From Cedecea neteri NBRC 105707 = ATCC 33855 (GTDB taxonomy: Bacteria > Pseudomonadota > Gammaproteobacteria > Enterobacterales > Enterobacteriaceae), in assembly GCF_001571265.1 (NCBI RefSeq), contig NZ_BCTL01000038.1, forward strand, positions 16,279-80,278: a DNA stretch of 64,000 nucleotides, given 5' to 3'. The notes beneath the pieces are model-generated. The model did no database searches. It was not told where the DNA came from and worked only from the letters and a program-made list of their open reading frames with translations. This document shows, in pieces, positions 29,562-38,355 of this stretch. Position 1 is the stretch's first letter, and each line of letters starts with the position of its first letter. The translations under genes were made by a program, and so were the position numbers.

Positions 29562-30866
29562 ATGGAATTCTATCTTCACCTTGCTGTTGTTGCCTTGCTG
29601 ACCGGGATGACGGCTTTACTGGCGCACCGCTCAGCGGCGGTATTTCATGACGGGATTCGACCGATTCTGCCCCAGCTTATTGAAGGCAATATGAACCGCC
29701 GCGAGGCGGGCAGTATCGCCTTCGGCCTGAGCATCGGCTTTGTGGCTTCGGTCGGGATCTCTTTTACCCTGAAAACCGGGCTGCTCAACAGCTGGCTGCT
29801 GTTCTTGCCGACCGACATTCTCGGCGTGCTGGCGGCCAACAGCGTGCTGGCCTTTGGGCTTGGCGCCGTCTGGGGGATTCTGATCCTCACTTGCCTGGTG
29901 CCGGTGAACCACCTGCTGACCGCGCTGCCGGTTGATGTTCTCGGGTCGTTGGGTGAATTGAGTTCCCCGGTGGTATCAGCCTTTGCGCTGTTCCCATTGG
30001 TAGCGATTTTCTACCAGTTTGGCTGGAAGAACAGCCTGTTCGCGGCGGTGGTTGTGCTGCTAACCCGCGTGCTGGTAGTGCGTTTCTTCCCGCAGCTGAA
30101 CCCGGAATCCATCGAGATTTTCGTCGGCATGATTATGCTACTGGCGATTGCGATTTTTCAGGACCTGCGCGCTCGCGATAAGCATGAGCACGATGCTCAC
30201 GGGCAGTCGGTATTTGAGGAGCGTACCTCGAGAATTATTAAAAATCTGCCTTATATCGCCATCGTTGGCGGCCTGATCGCCACCGTTGCCAGCATGAAGC
30301 TCTTTGCAGGTAGCGAGGTGTCTATCTTTACGCTGGAAAAAGCCTACAAGATTGGCCTCGACCCGACCCAGTCCCAGAGCCTGATAGATCAGGCCGCGCT
30401 GGCCGAGTTTATGCGTGGCCTTGGCTTTGTGCCGATGATTGCCACGACGGCGCTGGCGACCGGCGTTTATGCCGTGGCGGGGTTCACCTTTGTTTTTGCC
30501 GTAGGCTATCTGATTGCTAACCCGCTGCTCGCTTTTGTGGTCGGGGCGCTGGTGATTTCTGCCGAAGTCCTGCTGCTTCGCTCCATCGGGAAATGGCTGG
30601 GGCGCTATCCTTCGGTACGCAACGCCTCGGACAATATCCGTAACGCGATGAACATGCTGATGGAGATGGCGCTGCTGATTGGCTCTATTTTTGCCGCCAT
30701 CAAGATGGCGGGGTATACCGGCTTCACCATCGCGACGGCGCTGTACTTCCTCAACGAATCGCTGGGTCGCCCGGTGCAGAAAATGGCCGCGCCGGTTGTG
30801 GCGGTGATGATCACCGGCATTGTGCTGAATATTCTCTTCTTCTGCGGCCTGTTTATCCCGGCCTAA
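29562..30866 (+). CDS. yhfT: Membrane carrier YhfT
   Basis: 434 residues with about ten to twelve predicted membrane helices (for example LAVVALLTGMTALLA, LLFLPTDILGVLAANSVLAFG, FAVGYLIANPLLAFVVGALVI). It is conserved only within yhf-type operons as far as I know, and has no recognisable ATPase partner. With YhfU it probably imports the substrate handled by YhfX, YhfW, Php and YhfS. A cytoplasmic loop near 200-220 is rich in His/Asp (KHEHDAHGQ). Confidence 0.85.
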   Translation: MEFYLHLAVVALLTGMTALLAHRSAAVFHDGIRPILPQLIEGNMNRREAGSIAFGLSIGFVASVGISFTLKTGLLNSWLLFLPTDILGVLAANSVLAFGLGAVWGILILTCLVPVNHLLTALPVDVLGSLGELSSPVVSAFALFPLVAIFYQFGWKNSLFAAVVVLLTRVLVVRFFPQLNPESIEIFVGMIMLLAIAIFQDLRARDKHEHDAHGQSVFEERTSRIIKNLPYIAIVGGLIATVASMKLFAGSEVSIFTLEKAYKIGLDPTQSQSLIDQAALAEFMRGLGFVPMIATTALATGVYAVAGFTFVFAVGYLIANPLLAFVVGALVISAEVLLLRSIGKWLGRYPSVRNASDNIRNAMNMLMEMALLIGSIFAAIKMAGYTGFTIATALYFLNESLGRPVQKMAAPVVAVMITGIVLNILFFCGLFIPA

Positions 30867-30876
30867 GGGAGGTTGT

Positions 30877-31968
30877 GTGGAAAGCTCGCCGTTGCAAAGC
30901 CTGAGCCTGGCTCAGGCGCAGCAAAAGCAGTTTCGGCTGGTGGATATTATATGTCGGCATTTTCCCGGCGCTGATTTTCTCAGCCAGGGCGATGTCGGCC
31001 TGGTATCCGGCCTCAATCAGCCAAAAACCACGCAGCGGGTTGAGGCGGTTCTGGCCGACTTCTTCTCTGCGCCGGCCGCCGCGCTAGTGCAGGGGGCCGG
31101 CACCGGGGCTATTCGCAGCGGGCTGGCGGCGTTGTTAAAGGCGGGCGATAAGCTACTGATTCATCAGGCGCCTCTGTACCCTACCACGGCGGTTATTGCC
31201 GAACAGATGGGGCTGGAGCTGATTCGGGCAGATTTCAATCAGCTAAATGAAGTTGAAGCTGCCATTTCCACGTATCGCCCGGCCGCAGCGTTGATTCAGC
31301 ATACCCGCCAGACATTGGATGATGCCTATCGGCTCGCTGAGGTGGTGGCCTGTTTCAATCGGCAGGCTTTACCTTCGTTGGCGGACGATAACTATGCGGT
31401 GATGAAGGTCGATAAAATCGGCTGCGAATGCGGATCGACGCTGTCGACCTTCTCCTGCTTTAAGCTGTTTGGTCCTGCTGGCGTGGGCGTTGTGGTCGGC
31501 GATAAATCGGCCGTTCAGACCGTGCGTCAGAGCATGTACTCCGGTGGCAGCCAGGTACAGGGTTTTCAGGCTATGGAGGTGCTGCGCGGGTTAGTCTTTG
31601 CCCCGGTGATGCATGCCGTTCAGGCGCAGGTTAACGATGCGCTGGTTGAGCTCCTGTCGCAAGGGGCTGTGCCTCAGGTTAAAAATGCGTTTATCGCCAA
31701 CGCGCAGTCAAAGGTCCTGCTGGTCGAGTTTCATCAGCCGATTGCCGAAAAGGTGCTGGCCGCCGCGCAGAAGTTGGGGGCTTTGCCTTATCCGGTGGGT
31801 GCAGAATCTAAGTATGAAATCCCGCCGCTCTTTTATCGGCTATCCGGGACGTTCAGGCAGGCTGAACCAGCTCTTGAGAAGCGGATGATTCGCATCAACC
31901 CGAACCGCAGCGGCGCAGAAACCGTGCTGAGAATTTTGCGGGAAAGCTGCGCAGAGGCAGACAAGTAA
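30877..31968 (+). CDS. yhfS: PLP-dependent lyase/aminotransferase-like enzyme YhfS
   Basis: 363 residues from a GTG at 30877. Fold type I PLP enzyme of the Cys/Met-metabolism relatives: glycine-rich phosphate cup GAGTGAIRSG (about 66-75), Asp of SLADDNYAV that pairs with the pyridine nitrogen, and the Schiff-base lysine in STFSCFKLFGPAG (about 195). It likely eliminates or transaminates an amino acid intermediate. It is the last gene of the operon, followed by a terminator and then convergent cysG. Confidence 0.85.
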   Translation: MESSPLQSLSLAQAQQKQFRLVDIICRHFPGADFLSQGDVGLVSGLNQPKTTQRVEAVLADFFSAPAAALVQGAGTGAIRSGLAALLKAGDKLLIHQAPLYPTTAVIAEQMGLELIRADFNQLNEVEAAISTYRPAAALIQHTRQTLDDAYRLAEVVACFNRQALPSLADDNYAVMKVDKIGCECGSTLSTFSCFKLFGPAGVGVVVGDKSAVQTVRQSMYSGGSQVQGFQAMEVLRGLVFAPVMHAVQAQVNDALVELLSQGAVPQVKNAFIANAQSKVLLVEFHQPIAEKVLAAAQKLGALPYPVGAESKYEIPPLFYRLSGTFRQAEPALEKRMIRINPNRSGAETVLRILRESCAEADK

Positions 31969-31990
31969 AAGGGAGGCGAAAGCCTCCCTT
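31969..31990. terminator. Bidirectional terminator between yhfS and cysG
   Basis: A 9-bp perfect stem AAGGGAGGC (31969-31977) with GCCTCCCTT (31982-31990) on a GAAA tetraloop. T-tracts are short on both sides. Confidence 0.75.
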
Positions 31991-31995
31991 GGTAT

Positions 31996-33369
31996 TTAGT
32001 GGTTTGAGAACCAGTTGAGCCTGTCTCGAAGGCCAACAACGCGCCCAACAATAATTAATGCCGGGCTACCGACCTGGGTGGCCAGCTCGCCTAATTGATT
32101 CAGAGTCCCGTCCACGACTCGCTGATTAACCGCCGTGCCGTTTTCCACCAGCGCCACCGGCATCGTCTCTTCCATGCCGTGTGCGATCAGCTGCTGCTGA
32201 ATAGCAGAGGCCTGGTTAAGCCCCATGTAGAACACCAGCGTCTGTTTTTCTGCCGCCAGGTTAGCCCAGTCGAGCTCACCGCCGGTTTTCAAATGGCCGG
32301 TGACCAGGCGAACGCTTTGCGCGTAGTCCCGGTGCGTGAGCGGAATGCCGGAATAGGCGGAACAGCCGGAAGCAGCGGTAATTCCCGGCACGACGGAGAA
32401 CGGGATCCCGCCGTTGCACAAAGTTTCCAGCTCTTCGCCGCCGCGCCCGAAGATAAACGGATCGCCGCCTTTCAGGCGCACGACGCGTTTGCCCTTTTGC
32501 GCTTCACGCAGCAGGATTTGGTTAATCTCTTCCTGCGGCACGCAGTGGTAGCCCGCGCGTTTGCCAACGAATACGCGGTCGGCATCGCGACGGACCAGGT
32601 TCATGATGTCATCCGACACCAGGCGGTCGTAAACCACCACGTCAGCCTGCTGGATTTGCTGCAGGCCTTTCAGCGTCAGCAAACCTGCATCGCCTGGGCC
32701 TGCGCCAACCAGCACAACTTCGCCGCGGTGATCGAGCGGGGTGGAGAATAGGGATTCCGTCTCTTTGTCAACGGCAAGTTGGTCTTCATTGGCCAGATAC
32801 TGTGCCAGACGGTCATTGGTGAAGAACTTTTCCCAGAAACGGCGACGCTCGCCCATGGTGGCAAAAGTTTGCTTCACGCGGCCACGCAGCGTGCCCGCAA
32901 AGGCGGCGATTTTACCCAGATGCAGCGGCAGGCTGGCTTCCAGTTTTTCGCGGAGCAGTCGGGCCAGAACAGGGGAGGTACCGCCGGAAGAAACGGCGAC
33001 CATCAGCGGGGAGCGGTCGATAATCGACGGCATAATGAAGCTTGCCTGTTTCGGTGCATCGACCACGTTGCAGAAGATCCGGCGAGACTCGGCGGCATCG
33101 CTAACCTGCTGATTGACCTCATCATCGTCGGTGGCGGCAATCGCCAGCCAGCTTTCGTCCAGCAGCGTTTCTGAGAACGTGCCTTCGGCCAGGGTCAGCA
33201 TATTTTGCTCAGCCCACACCTTAAACTGTGGGCTGAACTCGAGGGCGTTAACGGTGATGCGCGCACCTGCCTCCAGCAATAAACGCGCTTTGCGTTCAGC
33301 GACGTCGCCCCCGCCTACCAGCAGGCAGGCGCGGCCACGTAACTGACAAAATATCGGCAGGTGATCCAC
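31996..33369 (-). CDS. cysG: Siroheme synthase CysG
   Basis: 457 residues from the GTG at 33369, which has GAGG upstream and matches the E. coli length; a TTG at 33375 is the other choice. The N-terminal half (1-200) is the NAD-dependent dehydrogenase/ferrochelatase with [15 protein letters not shown] and the conserved [11 protein letters not shown]. The C-terminal half is the uroporphyrinogen III methyltransferase with [16 protein letters not shown] and [15 protein letters not shown]. It makes siroheme for NirB and sulphite reductase. It is the last gene of nirBDC-cysG, 13 bases after nirC. Confidence 0.98.
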   Translation of the reverse strand: MDHLPIFCQLRGRACLLVGGGDVAERKARLLLEAGARITVNALEFSPQFKVWAEQNMLTLAEGTFSETLLDESWLAIAATDDDEVNQQVSDAAESRRIFCNVVDAPKQASFIMPSIIDRSPLMVAVSSGGTSPVLARLLREKLEASLPLHLGKIAAFAGTLRGRVKQTFATMGERRRFWEKFFTNDRLAQYLANEDQLAVDKETESLFSTPLDHRGEVVLVGAGPGDAGLLTLKGLQQIQQADVVVYDRLVSDDIMNLVRRDADRVFVGKRAGYHCVPQEEINQILLREAQKGKRVVRLKGGDPFIFGRGGEELETLCNGGIPFSVVPGITAASGCSAYSGIPLTHRDYAQSVRLVTGHLKTGGELDWANLAAEKQTLVFYMGLNQASAIQQQLIAHGMEETMPVALVENGTAVNQRVVDGTLNQLGELATQVGSPALIIVGRVVGLRDRLNWFSNH

Positions 33370-33382
33370 GGTCAATCCTCAA

Positions 33383-34189
33383 TTAATTACGGGCGGTTTC
33401 CGGTGCGCCTGCGGCGGCAGGCTGCGGACGTTCGGTTTTCGGCGTAGCATACCAATAACCCAGACCCATGAATACCACGCCGGAAAGGGTGTTCCCCAGC
33501 GTGACCCACAGCAGGTTATGGCCGATGCCGGACAGCGTATAAGCCTCGCTGTGGTGACCAAACCAGGACAGGGCAAACAGCGTCATGTTGGCGATGGAGT
33601 GCTCGTAGCCGGAGGCGATAAACGCCAGCAGGCACCACCAGATGGCGATGAACTTCGCTGCCCCTTCGGTACGAATTGCCATCCAGATTGCCAGGCAAAC
33701 CAGCCAGTTACACAGCGCCCCTTTAAAGAACAGAACCATCGCCGGCGCGGTGGTTTTTGCCAGCGCTACGGCGTGCACAATGCTGGTATCTACCGGCAAC
33801 AGGCTACCGCCGCCCCAGCTATACAGCAGCGCAACAAACACCGAACCGACCAGGTTACCAAGCCAGGTTTGCGGCAGAATCGCCCACATCTGGCCGTGAG
33901 AGATGGTGCCGGCTTTCACGCCGAAGGTCAGGAACATGGTGTGGCCGGTAAACAGCTCGGAACCGGCGATAATCACTAGCGTCAGGGCTATCCCGAAGGT
34001 TGCGCCCATGACCAGCGGACGAATGGACGGATCGAGTAAATTACCGAGGGTGAAAATCAGGATGATGCTAAGGCCAACGTAGGCGCCCGCCATGGCGGAA
34101 CTCACCCAGAAGCCCAGAGGATTCGTCCGCGAGAGACGGTTAATCCGCGCGGCATTCGCCGCACACTTATTGATGGTATCGGTGAACAT
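33383..34189 (-). CDS. nirC: Nitrite transporter NirC
   Basis: 268 residues of the formate/nitrite transporter family with six membrane helices. Early conserved residues include NPLGFWVSSAMAGAYVGL and the pore segment GSELFTGHTMFL; the later signature is the GYEHSIANMTLFAL region. It exchanges nitrite for protons across the inner membrane. It lies between nirD and cysG. Confidence 0.96.
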   Translation of the reverse strand: MFTDTINKCAANAARINRLSRTNPLGFWVSSAMAGAYVGLSIILIFTLGNLLDPSIRPLVMGATFGIALTLVIIAGSELFTGHTMFLTFGVKAGTISHGQMWAILPQTWLGNLVGSVFVALLYSWGGGSLLPVDTSIVHAVALAKTTAPAMVLFFKGALCNWLVCLAIWMAIRTEGAAKFIAIWWCLLAFIASGYEHSIANMTLFALSWFGHHSEAYTLSGIGHNLLWVTLGNTLSGVVFMGLGYWYATPKTERPQPAAAGAPETARN

Positions 34190-34237
34190 TTTTGCTATCC
34201 CAATGAAGTTAAAAAAATAAAAATCAAAAATAAATGT

Positions 34238-34332
34238 CCCTCACCCTAACCCTCTCCCAGAAGGAGAGGGGGACGCCGGGGAAGCCTTTGTGACTTTCTC
34301 CCTCTCCTTCAGAGAGAGGGCCGGGGTGAGGG
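34238..34332. repeat. REP-like palindromic element between nirD and nirC
   Basis: About 95 bases bounded by CCCTCACCC (34238-34246) and the exact complement GGGTGAGGG (34324-34332). Inside are two shorter hairpins (CCCTCTCCCAGAAGGAGAGGG near 34251-34271, and CTCCCTCTCC with GAGAGAGGG near 34298-34320). This end-to-end palindromic layout resembles intergenic repeats of other Enterobacteriaceae. It may protect the upstream nirBD message from 3' decay and set the nirD/nirC expression step. Confidence 0.75.
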
Positions 34333-34344
34333 TTGTGTAAAATA

Positions 34345-34671
34345 TTAAGCTTTTATCTGCACCAGCCCGTCCTGCACGCGCGCTTCATAGTGCGGCACGG
34401 AGCGGCTTTCATCTTCCATGCACAGGCCGTCCCGCAGGCGGAAGTGCTGTTTTTTCAGCGGGCTGGCAACCCACAGCTCGTCCTGATGTTCTGCAATCAG
34501 TCCGCGGGAAAGCACGCTTGCTTCAAAGAACGGGTCGATATTGCTGATGGCGTAAACCTGCTCGTCTTTACGCGGGCGGAAAATAGCAACCTGTGCCGAA
34601 CCCACCAGGGCGCAAACGCCGGTTGCAGGCAGGATATCGTCTAGCTGACAAACGGTTGTCCACTGGCTCAT
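34345..34671 (-). CDS. nirD: Nitrite reductase (NADH) small subunit NirD
   Basis: 108 residues. Rieske-like fold lacking the iron-sulphur ligands, as is normal for NirD (only two Cys, CQLDDILPATGVC). It pairs with NirB to reduce nitrite to ammonia with NADH in the cytoplasm. Its start overlaps the nirB stop by four bases (ATGA). Confidence 0.96.
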   Translation of the reverse strand: MSQWTTVCQLDDILPATGVCALVGSAQVAIFRPRKDEQVYAISNIDPFFEASVLSRGLIAEHQDELWVASPLKKQHFRLRDGLCMEDESRSVPHYEARVQDGLVQIKA

Positions 34672-37217
34672 GCGTGTTCCTCCACTTCTACCAGAGTGAC
34701 CGGGATACGCTCATACGGCGTGGCCGGGCGGTGTTGTTCACGCTCGCTAACTGTCTGCACGTTCGGGTCGCGCTGCGGGCTGTTGATAAAGTGTTTGAAG
34801 CGAACCTGCGCCTGTGGCGTGTTCACGGTTTCTGTCCACTCGCAGATCACTTTCTCACGCAGGCGGTTAAGCTCAGTTTCAAGCTGATCGTTGAGGCCCA
34901 GCTTGTCGTCGACAATCACGCTACGCAGGTAATCAATGCCGCCTTCCAGGTTTTCCAGCCAGACGGAAGTACGAGTGAGTTTGTCGGCGGTGCGGATATA
35001 GAACATCATGAAACGGTCGAGATATTTGATGATGGTATCGTGGTCGAGGTCCGCCGCCAGCAGGTCCGCATGGCGTGGCTTCATGCCGCCGTTGCCGCAA
35101 ACATACAGGTTCCAGCCTTTCTCCGTGGCGATGATGCCCACGTCTTTGCCCTGCGCTTCCGCACATTCGCGGGTACAGCCGGAAACACCGAACTTCATTT
35201 TGTGCGGAGTACGAATCCCTTTGTAGCGGTTTTCCAGCTCGACGCCGAAGCCCACGCTGTCGCCGACGCCGTAGCGGCACCAGGTGCTGCCGACGCAGGT
35301 TTTTGCCATACGCAATGCTTTGGCATAGGCGTGGCCGGTTTCGAACCCGGCTTCAATCAGCTGACGCCAGATTTCCGGCAGGTCGTCCTTTTGTGCGCCG
35401 AACAGGCCGATGCGCTGGGAGCCGGTGATTTTGGTGTAAAGGTTATATTCTCGGGCGATGCGGCCCACTTCCATCAGCCCTTCTGGTGTGATTTCGCCGC
35501 CTGCGGAGCGCGGGATCACCGAGTAGGTGCCGTCCTTCTGGATGTTGCCGAGGAAGTTATCGTTGGTGTCCTGCAGCGGCGTCAATTCAGGCTGCAGCAC
35601 GTAGTCGTTCCAGCAGGATGCCAGCAGCGAGCCCACGGTTGGCTTGCAGACTTCACAGCCGTAGCCTTTGCCGTATTTTTGCAGCAGCTGGTCGAAGGAT
35701 TTGATCCCTTCCACGCGGATCAGGTGGTACAGCTCCTGGCGCGAGAAGGCAAAGTGTTCGCACAGATTGTTGTTCACTTCGATTCCGGCTTTGGCCAGCT
35801 CGGCGTTCAGCACCTGGGTGACCAGCGGAATACAGCCGCCGCAGCCGGTTCCGGCTTTGGTTTCGGCTTTCAGCGCCGCCACGGTGTGGCAGCCTTTATT
35901 GATAGCCTTGATCAGGTCGCCTTTGGTGACGTCAAAGCAGGAGCAGATCTGCGCGCTTTCCGGCAGCTTATCCACGCCGATAGATGGCTTACCGCTGCTG
36001 GCGTGAGCCGGCAGGATCAGCGAGTCCGGGTTCTCCGGCAATTCAATCGCATTCAGTACCAGCTGCAGCAGGTTGCCGTAGTCACTGGTGTCGCCAACAA
36101 GCACCGCGCCGAGCAGGGTTTTGTTGTCTTCGCTGACCACCAGACGCTTGTAAACCTCTTTGCTTTCATCGAGGTAAACATAGCTGCGGGCGTTTGGCGT
36201 GCGGCCGTGAGCATCGCCAATACCGCCGACGTCAACGCCGAGCAGTTTCAGCTTGGCGCTCATGTCCGCGCCTTCAAAGGCGTTTTCGCTCCCGAGCAGG
36301 TGGTCTGCGGTAACCTGAGCCATTTTGTAGCCCGGCGCGACGAGGCCGAAGACACGGTTATTCCAGCTGGCGCACTCCCCGATGGCGTAAATATCCGGGT
36401 CTGAAGTCTGGCACTTATCGTTGATGGTGATGCCGCCGCGTTGCGCCGTTTCCAGTCCACACTGGGTCGCCAGCTTGTCCTGAGGACGAATACCGGTAGA
36501 GAAGACGATGAAGTCCACTTCCAGCTCGCTGCCGTCTGCAAAACGCATGGTTTTGCGGGCCTCGGTGCCCTGCTGGACGATTTCCTGGGTGTTTTTGCCG
36601 GTGTGCACGCGCACGCCCATGCGCTCGATTTTGCTGCGCAGCTGCTCGCCGCCCATGCGGTCAAGCTGTTCGGCCATCAGCATTGGCGCGAATTCGATAA
36701 CGTGGGTTTCCACGCCGAGGTTTTTCAGCGCCCCGGCCGCTTCCAGCCCCAACAGGCCACCGCCAACGACGGCACCGCGTTTGCTGCGGCGGGCACAGGA
36801 TTCAATGGCGTTAAGGTCTTCGATGGTGCGGTAAACGAAACAGTCCTGGGTTTCCGAACCTTTAATGGGCGGGATCCACGGGTAAGAGCCCGTAGCCATG
36901 ACCAGCTTGTCGTAATAAACGGTGCGGCCGGTATTGGAGTGGATCACTTTTTCCTGGCGGTTGATGGTGATCGCGCGTTCGCCAACCAGCACCTTTACGC
37001 CGTGTTTTTCGTAGTAGCCATCGCGGACGAGGGAGAGTTCTTCAGCGGTATGATGGGAGAAATAAGAAGAGAGGTGCACGCGATCGTAGGCTTTACGCGG
37101 CTCTTCACAAAATACGGTGATATCGAACTGGTCCGGCGGGGCTTTATCAAGTAAGTCTTCGATAAAGCGATGGCCCACCATGCCGTTACCGATAACTGCG
37201 ATTCTGACTTTGCTCAT
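34668..37217 (-). CDS. nirB: Nitrite reductase (NADH) large subunit NirB
   Basis: 849 residues (E. coli 847). Domain order: FAD/NAD oxidoreductase (GNGMVGHRFIEDL at the N-terminus, GGGLLGLEAAGALK near 150), a BFD-like 2Fe-2S domain (ICSCFDVTKGDL ... GTGCGGCIP), and the siroheme/4Fe-4S domains with TCVGSTWCRYG and SGCTRECAEAQ. It reduces nitrite to ammonia, chiefly to dispose of nitrite in low oxygen. All cofactor motifs look intact. Confidence 0.98.
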   Translation of the reverse strand: MSKVRIAVIGNGMVGHRFIEDLLDKAPPDQFDITVFCEEPRKAYDRVHLSSYFSHHTAEELSLVRDGYYEKHGVKVLVGERAITINRQEKVIHSNTGRTVYYDKLVMATGSYPWIPPIKGSETQDCFVYRTIEDLNAIESCARRSKRGAVVGGGLLGLEAAGALKNLGVETHVIEFAPMLMAEQLDRMGGEQLRSKIERMGVRVHTGKNTQEIVQQGTEARKTMRFADGSELEVDFIVFSTGIRPQDKLATQCGLETAQRGGITINDKCQTSDPDIYAIGECASWNNRVFGLVAPGYKMAQVTADHLLGSENAFEGADMSAKLKLLGVDVGGIGDAHGRTPNARSYVYLDESKEVYKRLVVSEDNKTLLGAVLVGDTSDYGNLLQLVLNAIELPENPDSLILPAHASSGKPSIGVDKLPESAQICSCFDVTKGDLIKAINKGCHTVAALKAETKAGTGCGGCIPLVTQVLNAELAKAGIEVNNNLCEHFAFSRQELYHLIRVEGIKSFDQLLQKYGKGYGCEVCKPTVGSLLASCWNDYVLQPELTPLQDTNDNFLGNIQKDGTYSVIPRSAGGEITPEGLMEVGRIAREYNLYTKITGSQRIGLFGAQKDDLPEIWRQLIEAGFETGHAYAKALRMAKTCVGSTWCRYGVGDSVGFGVELENRYKGIRTPHKMKFGVSGCTRECAEAQGKDVGIIATEKGWNLYVCGNGGMKPRHADLLAADLDHDTIIKYLDRFMMFYIRTADKLTRTSVWLENLEGGIDYLRSVIVDDKLGLNDQLETELNRLREKVICEWTETVNTPQAQVRFKHFINSPQRDPNVQTVSEREQHRPATPYERIPVTLVEVEEHA

Positions 37218-37240
37218 AATTGCCTCAATTTCTTTTCTAT

Positions 37241-37318
37241 TACCGCCTACCTTAACGATTCAGCTGTGGTGATTATTGATGCAAATCAAATGCGCCTTTA
37301 TATACCCATTAAGAGGTA
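37241..37318 (-). promoter_or_regulatory. nirB promoter with FNR and NarL/NarP sites
   Basis: On the minus strand a perfect FNR site TTGAT-GCAA-ATCAA (37276-37289) lies about 41.5 bases before the likely start near 37241, a class II position. Upstream, TACCCAT-TA-AGAGGTA (37303-37318) is the 7-2-7 inverted heptamer pair bound by NarL/NarP. The extended promoter (ATCGTTAAGGTAGG on the minus strand) matches the E. coli one as I recall it. This predicts anaerobic induction boosted by nitrate or nitrite. Confidence 0.85.
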
Positions 37319-37393
37319 TGCTATTGATTTTGATGTATTTTTGTAAGTTATGGAATTGGCTGGTTTTTCACCAGGATAGAGATGTGGGGATAT

Positions 37394-38284
37394 TCAGTTC
37401 AGCAAAGGGTTAGCGCGGATCCGGGCAACAATCAGATCAACAAAAGTGCGTACTTTGGCGGAAGCGTGGCGGCCTTCGGTATGCACCACATGTATTGGAA
37501 GAGGCTCGAGCTCGTATTCGCTCAATATAATTTGCAATTCCCCCTCGCGCAGGGCTGGCGCTATCTGATAATCCAGGACTCGTGTCAGCCCCCAACCTGC
37601 TTTTGCGGTGGCAATCGATGACTCGTTGTTGTTGCACTGGAGCGCGGCATTGATCATGACGCGTTGTTCACCCGCAAAGCGCCACTCCGGTGAGGCCCAG
37701 GCACTGGCCGAAGAAACAATACGATGGTTTTTAAGGTCCGCAGGCGTCAACGGTGTGCCGTGTTTTTCCAGGTAGCCAGGGGAAGCGCAAACGACCCGGC
37801 GCACGGTGCCGACTTTGGTTGCCGTCAGACCTGAGTCGGGCAAATGCCCAATGCGTACGGCGACATCGATGCCTTCTTCGATGATGTTCACCTGGCGATC
37901 AACGAACAGTGACCTGGCGCGCATAGTTGGCCACGCATCAAGATAATCAGTGATGACCGGCAAGACGAATTTCTGGCCGAACAGCACGGAAGCGGTGACC
38001 GTCAGGATCCCGGACGGCGTGGCATAGGAGCCTGCCGCTGCCGCCTCGGCTTCCTCTATACTGGTGAGAATCGTGCGGCAGTCATTGAGATATCGCAGGC
38101 CAGGCTCGGTCAGCTTAACTGTGCGAGTGGTGCGGATAAACAGCCGGGTCCCGATGACCTCTTCCAGGGCAGCAACCGCACGCGTTACCACTGGCGCACT
38201 GATATGGAGCTGGCGTGCCGCAGCGGCAAAACTCTCGGTTTCTGCGACTTTGACGAAAATTCTCATCGCCTGCCAACGATCCAT
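37394..38284 (-). CDS. LysR-family transcriptional regulator of the redox block
   Basis: 296 residues from the ATG at 38284 (MDRWQAMRIFVKV); a longer frame to 38419 adds a poor N-terminal stretch. The helix-turn-helix is ESFAAAARQLHISAPVVTRAVAALEEVIGTRLFIRTTRTVKLTEPG (about 18-63), followed by the LysR substrate-binding domain. It belongs to the group typified by small single-domain regulators of detoxification genes. It lies 71 bases downstream of the oxidoreductase gene on the same strand, so it may be the third gene of a GST-oxidoreductase-LysR unit; the operator-like repeat at 41163-41185 is its likely target. Confidence 0.85.
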   Translation of the reverse strand: MDRWQAMRIFVKVAETESFAAAARQLHISAPVVTRAVAALEEVIGTRLFIRTTRTVKLTEPGLRYLNDCRTILTSIEEAEAAAAGSYATPSGILTVTASVLFGQKFVLPVITDYLDAWPTMRARSLFVDRQVNIIEEGIDVAVRIGHLPDSGLTATKVGTVRRVVCASPGYLEKHGTPLTPADLKNHRIVSSASAWASPEWRFAGEQRVMINAALQCNNNESSIATAKAGWGLTRVLDYQIAPALREGELQIILSEYELEPLPIHVVHTEGRHASAKVRTFVDLIVARIRANPLLN

Positions 38285-38355
38285 GCACAACCTCATCATC
38301 TGCCTGAAAGGAATTTCAGTATCGGGTATTAGCCGGGTATGGCGCAATCCCGGTA

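Noticed and set aside
24401..31968. yhf operon as recent foreign DNA
   Set aside because: Base composition and codon use look like neighbouring core genes, and the same operon sits beside trpS in E. coli.
34593..36404. A 603-codon open frame on the plus strand
   Set aside because: It is the antisense of nirB/nirD. It has no recognisable motif and no suitable ribosome site, and nirB on the other strand carries all cofactor motifs.
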